Below are positions 1 through 11,207 of a DNA stretch of 64,000 nucleotides, piece after piece. The DNA is taken from positions 435,001 to 499,000 of the forward strand of contig JACKFA010000006.1 of assembly GCA_020632715.1 (NCBI GenBank). Direction: 5' to 3'. This DNA comes from Deltaproteobacteria bacterium (GTDB taxonomy: Bacteria > Myxococcota_A > UBA9042 > PHBI01). The position numbers and the translations under genes are program-made. Position 1 is the first letter of the stretch; each line of letters begins with the position of its first letter. The notes below the pieces were generated by a model. That model ran no database searches and had not been told where the DNA came from. It was given only the letters and a program-made list of their open reading frames with translations.

Positions 1-2852
<2,852 letters not shown>

Positions 2853-2968
2853 TCGCCTTGTCCCTTCCCACGCACTCTTCACCGGTGTTCAACGCTCGAG
2901 ACGCTCTTCAGCCCTGCCGGCCACCTGGTCGGCTCGGCGACTCGCTCAAATATCCAACAGTTTTCGCT

Positions 2969-3086
2969 TTCCGGTGGCTATAGCCGAGGGGCCACACCCG
3001 ATCTCATCCCGAACTCGGAAGTTAAGACCTCGCGCGCCGATGGTACTGCAGGGATTCCTCTGTGGGAGAGTAGGTCGCTGCCGGAT
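2969..3086 (+). rRNA. rrf: 5S ribosomal RNA
   Basis: About 117 bases with the 5S closing stem: TCCGGTGGC at the left pairs with GCTGCCGGA at the right. The internal conserved blocks CCGAACTCGGAAGTTAAG and CGCCGATGGTACTG are also present. It lies about 117 bases after the 23S end and just before an intrinsic terminator, so it is the last gene of the rRNA operon. Ends are placed by the closing stem and may be off by one or two bases. Confidence 0.95.
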
Positions 3087-3091
3087 TCTCT

Positions 3092-3131
3092 GAAGCCCCG
3101 TGGGGAAACCCACGGGGCTTCTTCTTTTTCT
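3092..3131 (+). terminator. Intrinsic terminator of the rRNA operon
   Basis: A perfect 13-bp stem (3092-3104 with 3109-3121) closed by a GAAA tetraloop and followed by a T-rich run (TTCTTTTTCT). It is 6 bases downstream of 5S rRNA. This is the clearest rho-independent terminator in the window. Confidence 0.95.
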
Positions 3132-3378
3132 GGGTCCGGACCTCTTGGCGCGACCGTGGCCCTCGCGAGACCTCAGCGTCTCTTCGGTCCCATCCCCGAC
3201 GCGTGGCGGGCCGGAAGGACCCGGGCGGGAAGGGCGCTACGGCTGCCTTCGCCGGCTCCCTGCCGCGCTCGGCGCCGCGTGCAACCGGGCGGGTTGCGGA
3301 CGTGGCCTTTCACCGTCGATCGGTGTATCAATGCCTCGTCGAGGCCGCGCGGAACGCGGCCGGCGGTGCAGGAGACCC

Positions 3379-3654
3379 ATGATGGCGGGAGTGTCGCGCG
3401 CCCGACGGGCCAAAGTCTCGAGCCGTTCGCGGCGGATGGGACTCGCGAGCCTCGTCCTGGCCGTTGCCCTCCTCGTCGGCGCCTGCGCCTCGTCACCCGC
3501 TGTGGCGGATGGCTGCAAGGACTACCACCCGCTCGACTTCTGTTCGCCGGGCTTCCGCTTCGTCTGTGACACGGCGGATGATGGCTGCGAGCGATGCGGG
3601 TGTCTCCCCGAGCGCACCGAGACCGAGCCCCCAGGGCCTCGCACGGAGCCCTGA
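3379..3654 (+). CDS. Small cysteine-rich lipoprotein, unknown function
   Basis: A 91-residue protein. After a basic N-terminus there is a hydrophobic segment (about residues 20-36) ending in LVGAC, a good lipobox, so the mature protein should be lipid-anchored. The short mature part has six further cysteines (CKDYHPLDFC, then FVCD, then CERCGC), suggesting a small disulfide-bonded domain. It ends in a Glu/Pro-rich tail. The ATG at 3379 is chosen because GGAG lies 5-8 bases upstream; in-frame starts further left run back into the rRNA terminator. No family is recognised. It sits alone between the rRNA operon and cysS, 72 bases before cysS. Confidence 0.65.
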   Translation: MMAGVSRARRAKVSSRSRRMGLASLVLAVALLVGACASSPAVADGCKDYHPLDFCSPGFRFVCDTADDGCERCGCLPERTETEPPGPRTEP

Positions 3655-3726
3655 GCCCGGTCCCGCCGCCACCGTCTCGCCCCTAGTCACCGGCCACCTG
3701 CCGGGCCCAAGACCGTCGAGGATCAC

Positions 3727-5217
3727 ATGCCAGCTCCGATTCGCCTCTACAACACGCTCTCGCGACAGGTCGTGGACTTCGAGCCCATCGAGGCCGGCAA
3801 GGTCAGCCTCTATGTCTGCGGGATGACGGTGTACGACCGCTGCCACGTCGGGCACGCGCGCGCCATGGTCGTCTTCGACGCGTTCGTGCGCTACCTCCGG
3901 CACCGCGGCTGGGAGGTGAACTTCGTCCGCAACTTCACCGACGTGGACGACAAGATCATCCGCCGGGCGAACGAGCTCGGCGAGGACCCGATGGCCCTGT
4001 CGCAGCGCTACATCGACGCGTTCCGCGAAGACGCCGCCGCGCTCGGTCTCGTCGCGCCCGACCACGAGCCTCAGGTCTCGACGTCCATCGAGAGCATCAC
4101 CGCGCTCATCGGGAAGCTCGTCGACCGCGGGCACGCCTATGTCGTCGACGGGAACGTCTGGTTCGCCGTCGCGACGTGCGAGGGCTACGGCAAGCTCTCC
4201 GGCCAGAAGGTCGAGGAGCTCCGCTCCGCCGACGCCGCCGAGGATGGCAAGCGCGCCCCCGCCGACTTCGCGCTCTGGAAGGCCGCGAAGCCAGGTGAGC
4301 CCGCCTGGCCGAGCCCCTGGGGCGACGGCCGCCCTGGGTGGCACATCGAGTGCTCTGCCATGGCCTGGGAGCACCTCGGCGTCACCGTGGACATCCACGG
4401 CGGCGGCCTCGACCTCGTGTTCCCGCACCACGAGAACGAGGTCGCGCAGTCCGAGTGCGCCCACGGCGCGCCCTACGTCCGGAACTGGCTCCACAACGGC
4501 CTCCTCACGATGACGGGCGGCCAGAAGATGGGGAAGAGCCTCGGGAACGTCATCAACGTGCAGGACGCCCTCTCCGAGTTCCCGGCCCAGGCGCTCAGGC
4601 TCTACTACCTGCAGAACCACTACCGCTCACCGCTCCCGTGGAGCGCGGACGCCCTCGGCGACGCCCTCGCCATGGTCTCACGCCTCTACGAGGCGCGGGA
4701 CAACGCAGAGGCGATGGAGGGAGACGAGGACGCCGACCGCGTCGTGAAGGACCTCGGCGAGGACGCCGCGACCGTGCTCGAGCTCGGCCGCGCCTTGCCG
4801 AAGCGCCTCCACGACTCCATGGACGACGACTTCAACACCGCCCGCGCGCTCGGCTACCTCTTCGACGCGGCGCGCGCCATCAACCGCTTCGCCAACCACA
4901 AGAAGGCCAAGAAGCGGGGCGCTCCCGTCGTGGCGCCGGCGCTCGAGGGCTTCCGCCTCGTGGCCGAAGCCACCGGGCTCCTCGCGCAGCCGACCGCCGA
5001 GTTCCTCGCCGAAGCCAAGGAGAAGCGCTGTCGCGCGCTCGGGATCGACGCGGCGGCGATCGACGCGGCGCTCGCGAAGCGTCACGCCCTGCGCAACGAG
5101 AAGCGCTGGGCCGAGGCGGACGCGATCCGCGCAGAGCTCGAGCAGCAGCAGATCCTCGTCATGGACTCCCCCGACGGCGCCGAGTGGCGCGTCAACCTCA
5201 CCCCCACGGCCGGCTGA
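3727..5217 (+). CDS. cysS: Cysteinyl-tRNA synthetase
   Basis: Class I aminoacyl-tRNA synthetase charging tRNA-Cys with cysteine using ATP in the cytoplasm. It has 496 residues, slightly above the usual 460-480. The HIGH signature is HVGH at residues 40-43, with the zinc ligand Cys31 just before it. The later zinc-site elements are WHIECSAM, HGGGLDL and HENEVAQSE, and the KMSKS loop appears as KMGKS. The C-terminal DALR-type helical domain follows. GAGGA lies shortly upstream of the ATG. A Lys-rich insert (KKAKKRG) in the helical region is the only oddity. It is monocistronic, followed by convergent ubiB-like with hairpins between them. Confidence 0.97.
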   Translation: MPAPIRLYNTLSRQVVDFEPIEAGKVSLYVCGMTVYDRCHVGHARAMVVFDAFVRYLRHRGWEVNFVRNFTDVDDKIIRRANELGEDPMALSQRYIDAFREDAAALGLVAPDHEPQVSTSIESITALIGKLVDRGHAYVVDGNVWFAVATCEGYGKLSGQKVEELRSADAAEDGKRAPADFALWKAAKPGEPAWPSPWGDGRPGWHIECSAMAWEHLGVTVDIHGGGLDLVFPHHENEVAQSECAHGAPYVRNWLHNGLLTMTGGQKMGKSLGNVINVQDALSEFPAQALRLYYLQNHYRSPLPWSADALGDALAMVSRLYEARDNAEAMEGDEDADRVVKDLGEDAATVLELGRALPKRLHDSMDDDFNTARALGYLFDAARAINRFANHKKAKKRGAPVVAPALEGFRLVAEATGLLAQPTAEFLAEAKEKRCRALGIDAAAIDAALAKRHALRNEKRWAEADAIRAELEQQQILVMDSPDGAEWRVNLTPTAG

Positions 5218-5230
5218 GCTGTGGGACGCG

Positions 5231-5262
5231 GCGCCTGCTCACCCGGGAGGGGGAGCAGGCGC
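5231..5262. terminator. Hairpin between convergent cysS and ubiB-like genes
   Basis: A perfect 10-bp stem GCGCCTGCTC / GAGCAGGCGC (5231-5240 with 5253-5262) with a 12-base loop, 13 bases after the cysS stop. There is no T tract, so termination is inferred from position only. A second hairpin (GCCCCTGA / TCAGGGGC, 5293-5300 with 5310-5317) lies closer to the end of the opposing gene. Together they could separate the two convergent transcripts. Confidence 0.45.
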
Positions 5263-5326
5263 TCGCGGAGCGCTCCGGGACCCGCGGTCGAGGCCCCTGA
5301 CGTCACGGGTCAGGGGCGCCCGGAGC

Positions 5327-6793
5327 TCACCCGGCGCGGTGGCTCGCCGCGAGGTAGCGCGCCACGAACGGGAAGCCGACCTGGAGGAGGTTCAGGGACG
5401 GCGCGAGGGTCGACGACATACCGAAGAGCATGACCGCGGCGCGCTCGACGTAGAACCAGCCCTCCGGGTACTCGATGCTCTGCATGAGGCGCTTCAGCTC
5501 GCGCCCCTTCAGGCCAGGATCGAGCAGCGCGTTCGCGGACTCGTGGTCCATCGCCGCGAACGCCATCGGATCGACGTCGAGAAGGCGCTCGAAGTAGCGG
5601 CGGACGGTGGTCTCGAGGAGCCCGCGGTCTCCGCCCTCGGCGATGAAGCCCATCGTCTCGATCCCCGTGAGCACCTTGCCATCGTCGCGACCCATGAGGC
5701 CGGCGAGGATCTGCATGAGGCCACCGACGAGCTCCGGGCGCGTCTCCTGGGCCGACCCCAGGTCGAGGAGCACGAGCTGGAGCCCGCCCGCGGCGTCCTT
5801 CCGCACGAAGAAGTTGCCCGGGTGCGGGTCCGCGTGGAAGAAGCCCGCGACCAGGAGCTGGTGGAACATCACCTCCACGAGCTTCCGCGCCACCGCCTGC
5901 GGCGCGATGCCGAGCCGCGCGAGCTCCGCCGCGTCGCTCACCTTCACGCCGCGCTCGAAGGTCATCGTCAACACCTCGCGGCTCGAGAGCTCGGCCACGA
6001 GCCCCGGGACGACGACCGAGGCGTCCTGGGCGAAGCACGTGCCCATCCGGACGAGGCACCGCGCCTCGTGCCGGAGGTCCGTCTCCTGCGAGAGCATCTC
6101 CGTCAGCTGCTGGTGGAGGCGGCCGAGCTGCCCGACCGGCATCATCCGGCGCACGACGCGGAGCGCCCAGCCGATGACCTTGAGGTCGACCTTCATCACG
6201 CTGTCGACGTCGTCGTAGAGCACCTTGACGGCGACCTCGCGGCCGTCGTGCGTGACCGCGCGGTGCACCTGCCCGAGGGACGCCGCCGCGACAGGCGCGC
6301 GGTCGAACTCGGCGAAGACGATGTCCGGGTGCATCCCGAGCGCGCGCTCGATCGAGCGCGCCACCGCCGGGAATCGCCGCGCCGGGACGCGGTCCTGAAG
6401 CCCCTCGAGCTCCTTCAGGTACACGGGCGGTAGGAACGAGCCCATCACCGAGAGCACCTGCCCGAGCTTGATGTAAACGCCCCGCATCTTCAGGCACGCA
6501 CGGTAGAAGCGGCGCGCGTTGCGCGCGTGCACGCGCTCACGCCGCGCGCGGAGGCGCGCCTCGCCGAAGAGACGCTCGAGGCCGCGCTGGAGCCGGTAGC
6601 TCCCGAGGATGAGGCCGAACCACATCATCGCGCGCGCGAGCCGCACCGTCGCGCGCAGGGTCGACGGACGCGCCCACACGCTCCGCAGGCGCTCGCGCAC
6701 GATGTCGACCGCTGAGGGCGACGTCGGCGGCGCGTTCGTCGCGATGGTGGGGGGCTCGGCGGAGCGGATGACCGCGTTCTCGGCAGTGTTCAT
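5327..6793 (-). CDS. ubiB: ABC1/UbiB-family atypical kinase
   Basis: A 488-residue protein of the ABC1/ADCK/UbiB family, which supports quinone biosynthesis or lipid handling and binds ATP. Visible family marks, in order: the KxGQ motif (YIKLGQVLS) with the adjacent LQD element, an Ala/Gly-rich nucleotide loop (AAASLGQVHRA), the ion-pair lysine in VAVKVLY, the catalytic-loop sequence HADPHPGN, and the metal-binding LLDLGSAQE in place of DFG. The C-terminus is hydrophobic. The ATG at 6793 has GAGGA upstream. It is divergent from yggX and convergent with cysS. Assignment to the family is firm; a specific ubiquinone/menaquinone role is inferred, and no other quinone genes are nearby. Confidence 0.88.
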   Translation of the reverse strand: MNTAENAVIRSAEPPTIATNAPPTSPSAVDIVRERLRSVWARPSTLRATVRLARAMMWFGLILGSYRLQRGLERLFGEARLRARRERVHARNARRFYRACLKMRGVYIKLGQVLSVMGSFLPPVYLKELEGLQDRVPARRFPAVARSIERALGMHPDIVFAEFDRAPVAAASLGQVHRAVTHDGREVAVKVLYDDVDSVMKVDLKVIGWALRVVRRMMPVGQLGRLHQQLTEMLSQETDLRHEARCLVRMGTCFAQDASVVVPGLVAELSSREVLTMTFERGVKVSDAAELARLGIAPQAVARKLVEVMFHQLLVAGFFHADPHPGNFFVRKDAAGGLQLVLLDLGSAQETRPELVGGLMQILAGLMGRDDGKVLTGIETMGFIAEGGDRGLLETTVRRYFERLLDVDPMAFAAMDHESANALLDPGLKGRELKRLMQSIEYPEGWFYVERAAVMLFGMSSTLAPSLNLLQVGFPFVARYLAASHRAG

Positions 6794-6960
6794 GGCGCGT
6801 TCCTCGGGAGGGGACGCCTACGAGGACCGCCACACGGCGAGAGGTAAACCAGGGCACCTCTTTTTTTCGGCGCTAGGCTGCCGCGCGTCGCGAGGCTCGA
6901 CGCGAGCGCGTCGATGCCCCACAATCGCGCCGCCCGACGAGAGCCCGAGGAGGCGAACCC

Positions 6961-7257
6961 ATGGCAGACAACGACGCTCCGCGCACGGTCCTCTGCTCCC
7001 GCTACCGCGAGGAGCTGCCGGCCATCACGACGCGCCTCACCTTCGCCGGCGCCTTCGGCGAGCGCATCAAGCAGCACGTCTCGCAGAAGGCCTGGAACGA
7101 GTGGCTCGAGATGCAGATCAAGGTCATCAACGAGTATCGCCTTCACCTCGGCGAGGCGAGCCACCGGAAGGTCCTCGAGGACACCGCGGCGCGCTTCTTC
7201 CGCTTCGATGACGGTGACGGCACCCTCGGGCCCGGGCCCGAGGGCGGCCTCAGCTGA
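6961..7257 (+). CDS. yggX: Fe(2+)-trafficking / oxidative damage protection protein
   Basis: A 98-residue protein matching the YggX family (about 90 residues), implicated in protecting iron-sulfur clusters and in iron traffic in the cytosol. Family marks: an N-terminal VLCSRYREELP (the conserved VxCxKYxxELP, with the single reactive cysteine), GAFGERI for the G-x-G-x-R-I segment, VSQKAWNEWL, and VINEYRLHL. The C-terminal tail (DGDGTLGPGPEGG) extends slightly beyond the family end. The gene stands alone, divergent from the ubiB-like gene across about 170 bases and convergent with the RdgC-like pair. Confidence 0.92.
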   Translation: MADNDAPRTVLCSRYREELPAITTRLTFAGAFGERIKQHVSQKAWNEWLEMQIKVINEYRLHLGEASHRKVLEDTAARFFRFDDGDGTLGPGPEGGLS

Positions 7258-7305
7258 CGATCGGACCGCGGCCGAGCCGCAGAGGACTCGGCGCGCGGGC
7301 GGTCT

Positions 7306-7827
7306 TCAGTCCGCGCGCCCCGCGCGGTGCACCCACTCGCGGATGGCCTTGATCTCCGAGCGCCAGCCGTCGTCGTCGATGCGGAGCTTGATGAAGTCCG
7401 CGTAGAGCGCCTTGAGATCGTCCTCGACCTCCTCGAGGAGGTAGAAGCGCTCGTAGAGCTGCTCCTCGTCGTCCCGCGAGAGGAGCGCCGGGATCTTCAC
7501 GCCGCTGAACGCGAGCGTGTCGCCCTTGACGTTCACCGTCCACTGCTTCTGGTCCTTGATGACCCGGAGCCGAGCCTCGGTGACGAGCTTCCCGGTCAGG
7601 AGCGCCGCCCGCGCCTCGTCGGCCTCGGTCGGGCTCTCCGCCTTGATGACGTTCTGCTCCTTCAGGTCGCCCTGGGTCTCGAGCGTCAGCTTCTGGTCGA
7701 ACCACACCTCGATGGGACCATCGGGCATCGGGAAGATGCCCTCGTTCTGCTCGGCCCGGTACCAGAGCCACGTGAGGAACTCGCGCCCGAGGAAACGCGT
7801 GTAGTTGATGCGATTGACGAGATCCAT
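7306..7827 (-). CDS. RdgC-like protein, C-terminal half as a separate ORF
   Basis: A 173-residue protein resembling the C-terminal part of RdgC (recombination-associated DNA-binding ring protein). The stretch IEVWFDQKLTLETQGDLKEQ, then VIKAES and the TGKLVTEARL segment, parallel the E. coli region with LTLTEWV, VIRAKKQDL and AGKVVTKLAL. The end is an acidic helical stretch. The ATG at 7827 is preceded by a perfect AGGAGG 7 bases upstream, so this is a true independent start, not a frameshift artefact. It lies 17 bases after the stop of the N-terminal half in the same direction. Family assignment rests on recalled motifs; the two-gene arrangement is discussed in the findings. Confidence 0.7.
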   Translation of the reverse strand: MDLVNRINYTRFLGREFLTWLWYRAEQNEGIFPMPDGPIEVWFDQKLTLETQGDLKEQNVIKAESPTEADEARAALLTGKLVTEARLRVIKDQKQWTVNVKGDTLAFSGVKIPALLSRDDEEQLYERFYLLEEVEDDLKALYADFIKLRIDDDGWRSEIKAIREWVHRAGRAD

Positions 7828-7844
7828 CTCGCGCCTCCTGCTGG

Positions 7845-8468
7845 CTACTTCGGCGGCGCCGCCATCGCGGCCGGCTCGATGTGGAAGAGCTTGTCGAGCG
7901 CCTCGTCCCCGAGGCCCATGTGCTCGACGAGGCTGTACGGGTTCCGCTCGTGCGCCTGGAGCCCGAACGTGTCCTCGAAGATGTCGATGAAGCGCTCGAG
8001 CATCCCTTTGTTCTGCGTGAACAGCCAGCCCTGGCCGCGCTCGATGTTCCACACGAAGTCGACGGTCTTGATGGACGGCAGGACGCGCTTCTTGAGGTCG
8101 CGCTCGAGCCGCTCCTTCAGGTCCTCGACCTCGGGCTTCGACAGGCGCTCCTTCCCCGTCGCGACACACTGGTCCTTCACGGCCTTCGCGAGGTGGAACT
8201 TGAAGGCCGCCGCCGGGAGCCGGATGACGTCGTGCCGGAGCGTGACCATGAAGTAGTCGCCCCACAGGACCTTGTTCAGGTCGAACTCGGTGTCGAAGGG
8301 GTCCTTGATGGTGACCCACCCGAAGCTCTCGTCATGGTCGAGCGCGAGATCGATGTCCTGGAACGCGTTCTTCCCGAGCGCGTCGAGGAAGGTCTCCCGG
8401 AAGCCCTCGGGGAGCTCGCCGACGATGTAGTACGCGGTGGTCGTGATGGCACCGCTGAGTGCGCCCAT
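7845..8468 (-). CDS. RdgC-like protein, N-terminal and central part
   Basis: A 207-residue protein that parallels the N-terminal two thirds of RdgC, a ring-forming DNA-binding protein that restrains RecA. Marks: a long central helix pair (KERLSKPEVEDLKERLERDL) followed by KKRVLPSIKTVDFVWN, like the E. coli KDEVLHSLLPRAFSRF...MWID region, and FIDIFEDTFGLQ near the domain end. GGAGGTG lies 5 bases before the ATG. It stops with TAG 17 bases before the start of the C-terminal half. The tail after residue 190 is Ala/Pro-rich, as if forming a natural end. Confidence 0.72.
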   Translation of the reverse strand: MGALSGAITTTAYYIVGELPEGFRETFLDALGKNAFQDIDLALDHDESFGWVTIKDPFDTEFDLNKVLWGDYFMVTLRHDVIRLPAAAFKFHLAKAVKDQCVATGKERLSKPEVEDLKERLERDLKKRVLPSIKTVDFVWNIERGQGWLFTQNKGMLERFIDIFEDTFGLQAHERNPYSLVEHMGLGDEALDKLFHIEPAAMAAPPK

Positions 8469-8494
8469 GCCGCACCTCCATGTCCTGAGATGCC

Positions 8495-8528
8495 GACGCC
8501 GCGAGCAGGAAACCCCGCCCGCGGCGTC
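8495..8528 (-). terminator. Hairpin after ompA-like gene
   Basis: A perfect 9-bp stem GACGCCGCG / CGCGGCGTC (8495-8503 with 8520-8528), loop of 16 bases, between the stop of the OmpA-like gene and the start of the RdgC-like pair. There is no U tract. It could end the upstream transcript or sit in the leader of the RdgC-like pair. Confidence 0.35.
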
Positions 8529-8578
8529 GTCATCGGTTCACCAATGCTTGGTTGGTTCGTTCGCGTCGCGCGGCTCGC

Positions 8579-10261
8579 CTAGGGCGCCGGCTCCACGATG
8601 ATGAACTCGACGCGCCGGTTCGCCTCGCGCGCCTCCTTCGACTTGCCCTCGACCGCCGGGCGGTCCTCACCGAAGCCGGTCGCCGTCATGCGGTCGCCGT
8701 CGATGCCGTGGTCGATGAGCCACTGGCGCACGGAGTCCGCGCGGGCCTGCGAGAGCTTGCGGTTCGTGTTGGCGCTGCCGCGGTCGTCCGTGTGGCCCTC
8801 GATGCTGACCTTCTTGATCTGCGGGTTCGCCTTCAGGATGCCCTGCACCGCCTCGACGACCGGGATGCTCTCGGCCTTGATGGTGGCCTTGCCGGTGTCG
8901 AAGTAGATCATCTGCATGATGACGATCTTGCCCGCCTCGACCTTGGCGAGCGTCTCGTCCGGGCAGCCGTCCTCGTCCTCGTGCCCGTTCATCGTCTCGG
9001 GCTCGTTCGGGCACTTGTCGTTGGCGTCGAGGATGCCGTCGTTGTCGTTGTCCGGCTCGGGGCAGCCGTCCTCGTCCTGGAAGCCGTCCTTGTCCTCGGC
9101 CTCGTTCGGGCACTTGTCCGCGCCGTCCTCGATGCCGTCGCCGTCGTTGTCGGGGTCGGGGCAGCCGTCCTCGTCCTGGAAGCCGTCCTTGTCCTCGGGG
9201 TCGTTCGGGCAGCGGTCGGCGTTGTCCTTGATGCCGTCGGCGTCGTTGTCGTCCTCGGGGCAGCCGTCCTCGTCCTGGAACTTGTCCATGTCCTCCGGCT
9301 CGACCGGGCACTGGTCGAACTCGTCGAGGATGCCGTCGAGGTCCTGATCCTTGTTGACCTCGGGCGAGAACGTGACCCCGGCGAAGATGCGGAACTTCGT
9401 GTTGCCGTAGCCCTTCGTGAAGCCCGAGCCGCCGCCGAGCGTGAAGGCGAGGCCGGTGTCCTCGAGGAAGTAGCGGCCGCCGATGACGCCCTCGACGTGC
9501 GTGTTGTTGGCCGTGCTGTAGTCGGACGACGCGCCGTAGACCTCGCCGATGACCTGGAGCTGCTCCGGGAGGACGTCGTAGCTCGCGCCGACGCGCCAGA
9601 TGAACTCGTTGCCGACCTTCACGTCGAACGCGAACTCCTGGTCGTCGAGGCGCACGCGGTACCCGAGGTTCAGCGCGATGAGCACCGGGCCCGAGCGGAA
9701 GTCCGCGAGGATGGTCGGCTGGAGGAGGAAGCCGTCCGACACGAACGAGTCGGCGTCACCCGTGGGCAGGTTGATGCCGAGCTCGGCGCCGACGCCGAAG
9801 CCGTTCTCGTCCTCGGCGCGGCCGAGGATGGCGACCTTCGGAGAGATGCGGATGTCACCGAGCGCGAAGGAGCTCGGCTTCGGGTCGACCGTGACGAAGC
9901 CGTCGGTCTCGCCGTCGTTCAGGAGGAAGAGCGGCACGGCCAGGCCGACGCTCAGCCGGTCGAAGAGCGCGATGCTCCCCATCAGATCGGCGGTGAGCTG
10001 GCTCTGGACCACCTCCTGCCGCACGTCCGTGGCGCCGCTCGTGTCGACGAAGACGAGCGGGTTCTTCGCGAAATCGAGCATCAGCGCGGCGGACCAGCGC
10101 AGGTGGTCCCCGATGTCGGTGCTCATGACCGTGAAGAGATCACCGTAATGCGGCGACGGCCGGAAGACCTGCACGTTGACACGTGGGTTCTCGGCCAGCG
10201 CGACCTGGGTGGACCCGGCGACGACGAGCATCGCGAGCAACGACTTGAGCGGGCGGTTCAT
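8579..10261 (-). CDS. OmpA-family outer-membrane protein with TSP3 repeats
   Basis: A 560-residue envelope protein. A signal peptide (about residues 1-23, ending VALA) is followed by a region of about 270 residues rich in alternating strands, likely a beta-barrel. Next come five thrombospondin type-3-like calcium repeats (DxDxDGI, FQDEDGCP, DNDGDGI and similar), then a C-terminal OmpA peptidoglycan-binding domain with the IYFDTGKATI strand, EGHTDDRGSANTNRKLSQAR and the ending RRVEFIIV. This layout anchors the outer membrane to peptidoglycan. GAGGGA upstream supports the ATG at 10261. The gene is monocistronic; a 7-bp hairpin lies in its leader (10285-10304). Confidence 0.9.
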   Translation of the reverse strand: MNRPLKSLLAMLVVAGSTQVALAENPRVNVQVFRPSPHYGDLFTVMSTDIGDHLRWSAALMLDFAKNPLVFVDTSGATDVRQEVVQSQLTADLMGSIALFDRLSVGLAVPLFLLNDGETDGFVTVDPKPSSFALGDIRISPKVAILGRAEDENGFGVGAELGINLPTGDADSFVSDGFLLQPTILADFRSGPVLIALNLGYRVRLDDQEFAFDVKVGNEFIWRVGASYDVLPEQLQVIGEVYGASSDYSTANNTHVEGVIGGRYFLEDTGLAFTLGGGSGFTKGYGNTKFRIFAGVTFSPEVNKDQDLDGILDEFDQCPVEPEDMDKFQDEDGCPEDDNDADGIKDNADRCPNDPEDKDGFQDEDGCPDPDNDGDGIEDGADKCPNEAEDKDGFQDEDGCPEPDNDNDGILDANDKCPNEPETMNGHEDEDGCPDETLAKVEAGKIVIMQMIYFDTGKATIKAESIPVVEAVQGILKANPQIKKVSIEGHTDDRGSANTNRKLSQARADSVRQWLIDHGIDGDRMTATGFGEDRPAVEGKSKEAREANRRVEFIIVEPAP

Positions 10262-10284
10262 ACGATGATTCCCTCACGCGAAGA

Positions 10285-10304
10285 GACCACGGATGGGCGT
10301 GGTC
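10285..10304 (-). other. Inverted repeat in the ompA-like leader
   Basis: A perfect GACCACG / CGTGGTC inverted repeat with a 6-base loop, 24 bases upstream of the OmpA-like start codon on the minus strand. It could be a leader hairpin or an operator. Nothing else distinguishes the alternatives. Confidence 0.3.
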
Positions 10305-10382
10305 ATAGCAGGCATCCGGAGCGCGCACAACCCGAACCCACGCGGTCACGCGGCCCCTCGAACGCGCCTCCATGGCGCGTCG

Positions 10383-11207
10383 TCACGGCGCGCGGAGCGA
10401 CTCCCCGAAGGCCGCGAGGTCGAAGCCCCGCGGCACGAAGAAGCCTCGCTGCCACGCGCGGTGCAGGCGGTCGCTATACCGCCGCTGGAGCCCGCGCGTG
10501 AGCCGCTCGATCTCGCCCGGGGGCTGATCGAGGGCGTCCAGCGCGACGAGCCGCGCCACGAGCCCACCGAGGCGGTCTCCCTGGTGCTGCGGCGGGAGCA
10601 ACGCCGACGTCGCCGCCACGAGGAGGGCGTCGAGCGCGTCGCTCCGGAGCTGGGCGTGCACGACGAGCGCGCTCCCCGCGACGTGCAGCGCCACGTCGCG
10701 CGCGTCGGCCGCGTCGAGCTCACGGGGCAGCGCGTCTGCTGGCAGCCAGCTCGCGATGGCCGCGAGGGCGACGAGCACGCCGGGCGTGTCGAGCCCCGCG
10801 AGCAGGCGGCCGGGCCCGATCGGGAACGCCTCCGCGCGCAGCGCGGGCGCGACCACCACGTCGACCTCCCGCCCCGCGAGGAGGCCGCCGAGGTCGATGT
10901 CCTCGACGTCTCCGGCGAGCCGCGCCGCGTCCGCCTCGGCGCGCGCTGACTCGCCGCCGTCCCAGCGCGTCTCGAACCAGGGCTCGTCCCGCGCGGCGTC
11001 GCCGGGCCCTCCCGCGGCGACCCAGGCCAGGTCGGCCTCGGCGAGGTCCGCGAGCTTCGGCGCCGCGAGGCGGAGCCGCGCCCGGAGCCTGTCGTCCGCG
11101 CGGCGATAGCCAGGCGAGACGGCGAAGTGCTCGCCGAGGAGCGCCAGCAGGTGCGCCCGGAGCGCCACGTCCCGGTTTGTGCGAGTGCGAAGGAGAGGGC
11201 GCTTCAT
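10383..11207 (-). CDS. Hypothetical protein, third gene of MepA-Pcp operon
   Basis: A 274-residue protein, not recognised. It is Ala/Leu/Arg/Asp-rich and largely helical, without a signal peptide or membrane segment, so probably cytosolic. It begins basic (MKRPLLRTRTNR). The middle is dominated by alternating Ala-Leu-Asp stretches, and the end is FFVPRGFDLAAFGESLRAP. Its ATG overlaps the TGA of the pyroglutamyl-peptidase gene (ATGA), so it is translationally coupled to it. That coupling is the only functional clue. It has codon use like its neighbours and no sign of recent transfer. Confidence 0.65.
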   Translation of the reverse strand: MKRPLLRTRTNRDVALRAHLLALLGEHFAVSPGYRRADDRLRARLRLAAPKLADLAEADLAWVAAGGPGDAARDEPWFETRWDGGESARAEADAARLAGDVEDIDLGGLLAGREVDVVVAPALRAEAFPIGPGRLLAGLDTPGVLVALAAIASWLPADALPRELDAADARDVALHVAGSALVVHAQLRSDALDALLVAATSALLPPQHQGDRLGGLVARLVALDALDQPPGEIERLTRGLQRRYSDRLHRAWQRGFFVPRGFDLAAFGESLRAP

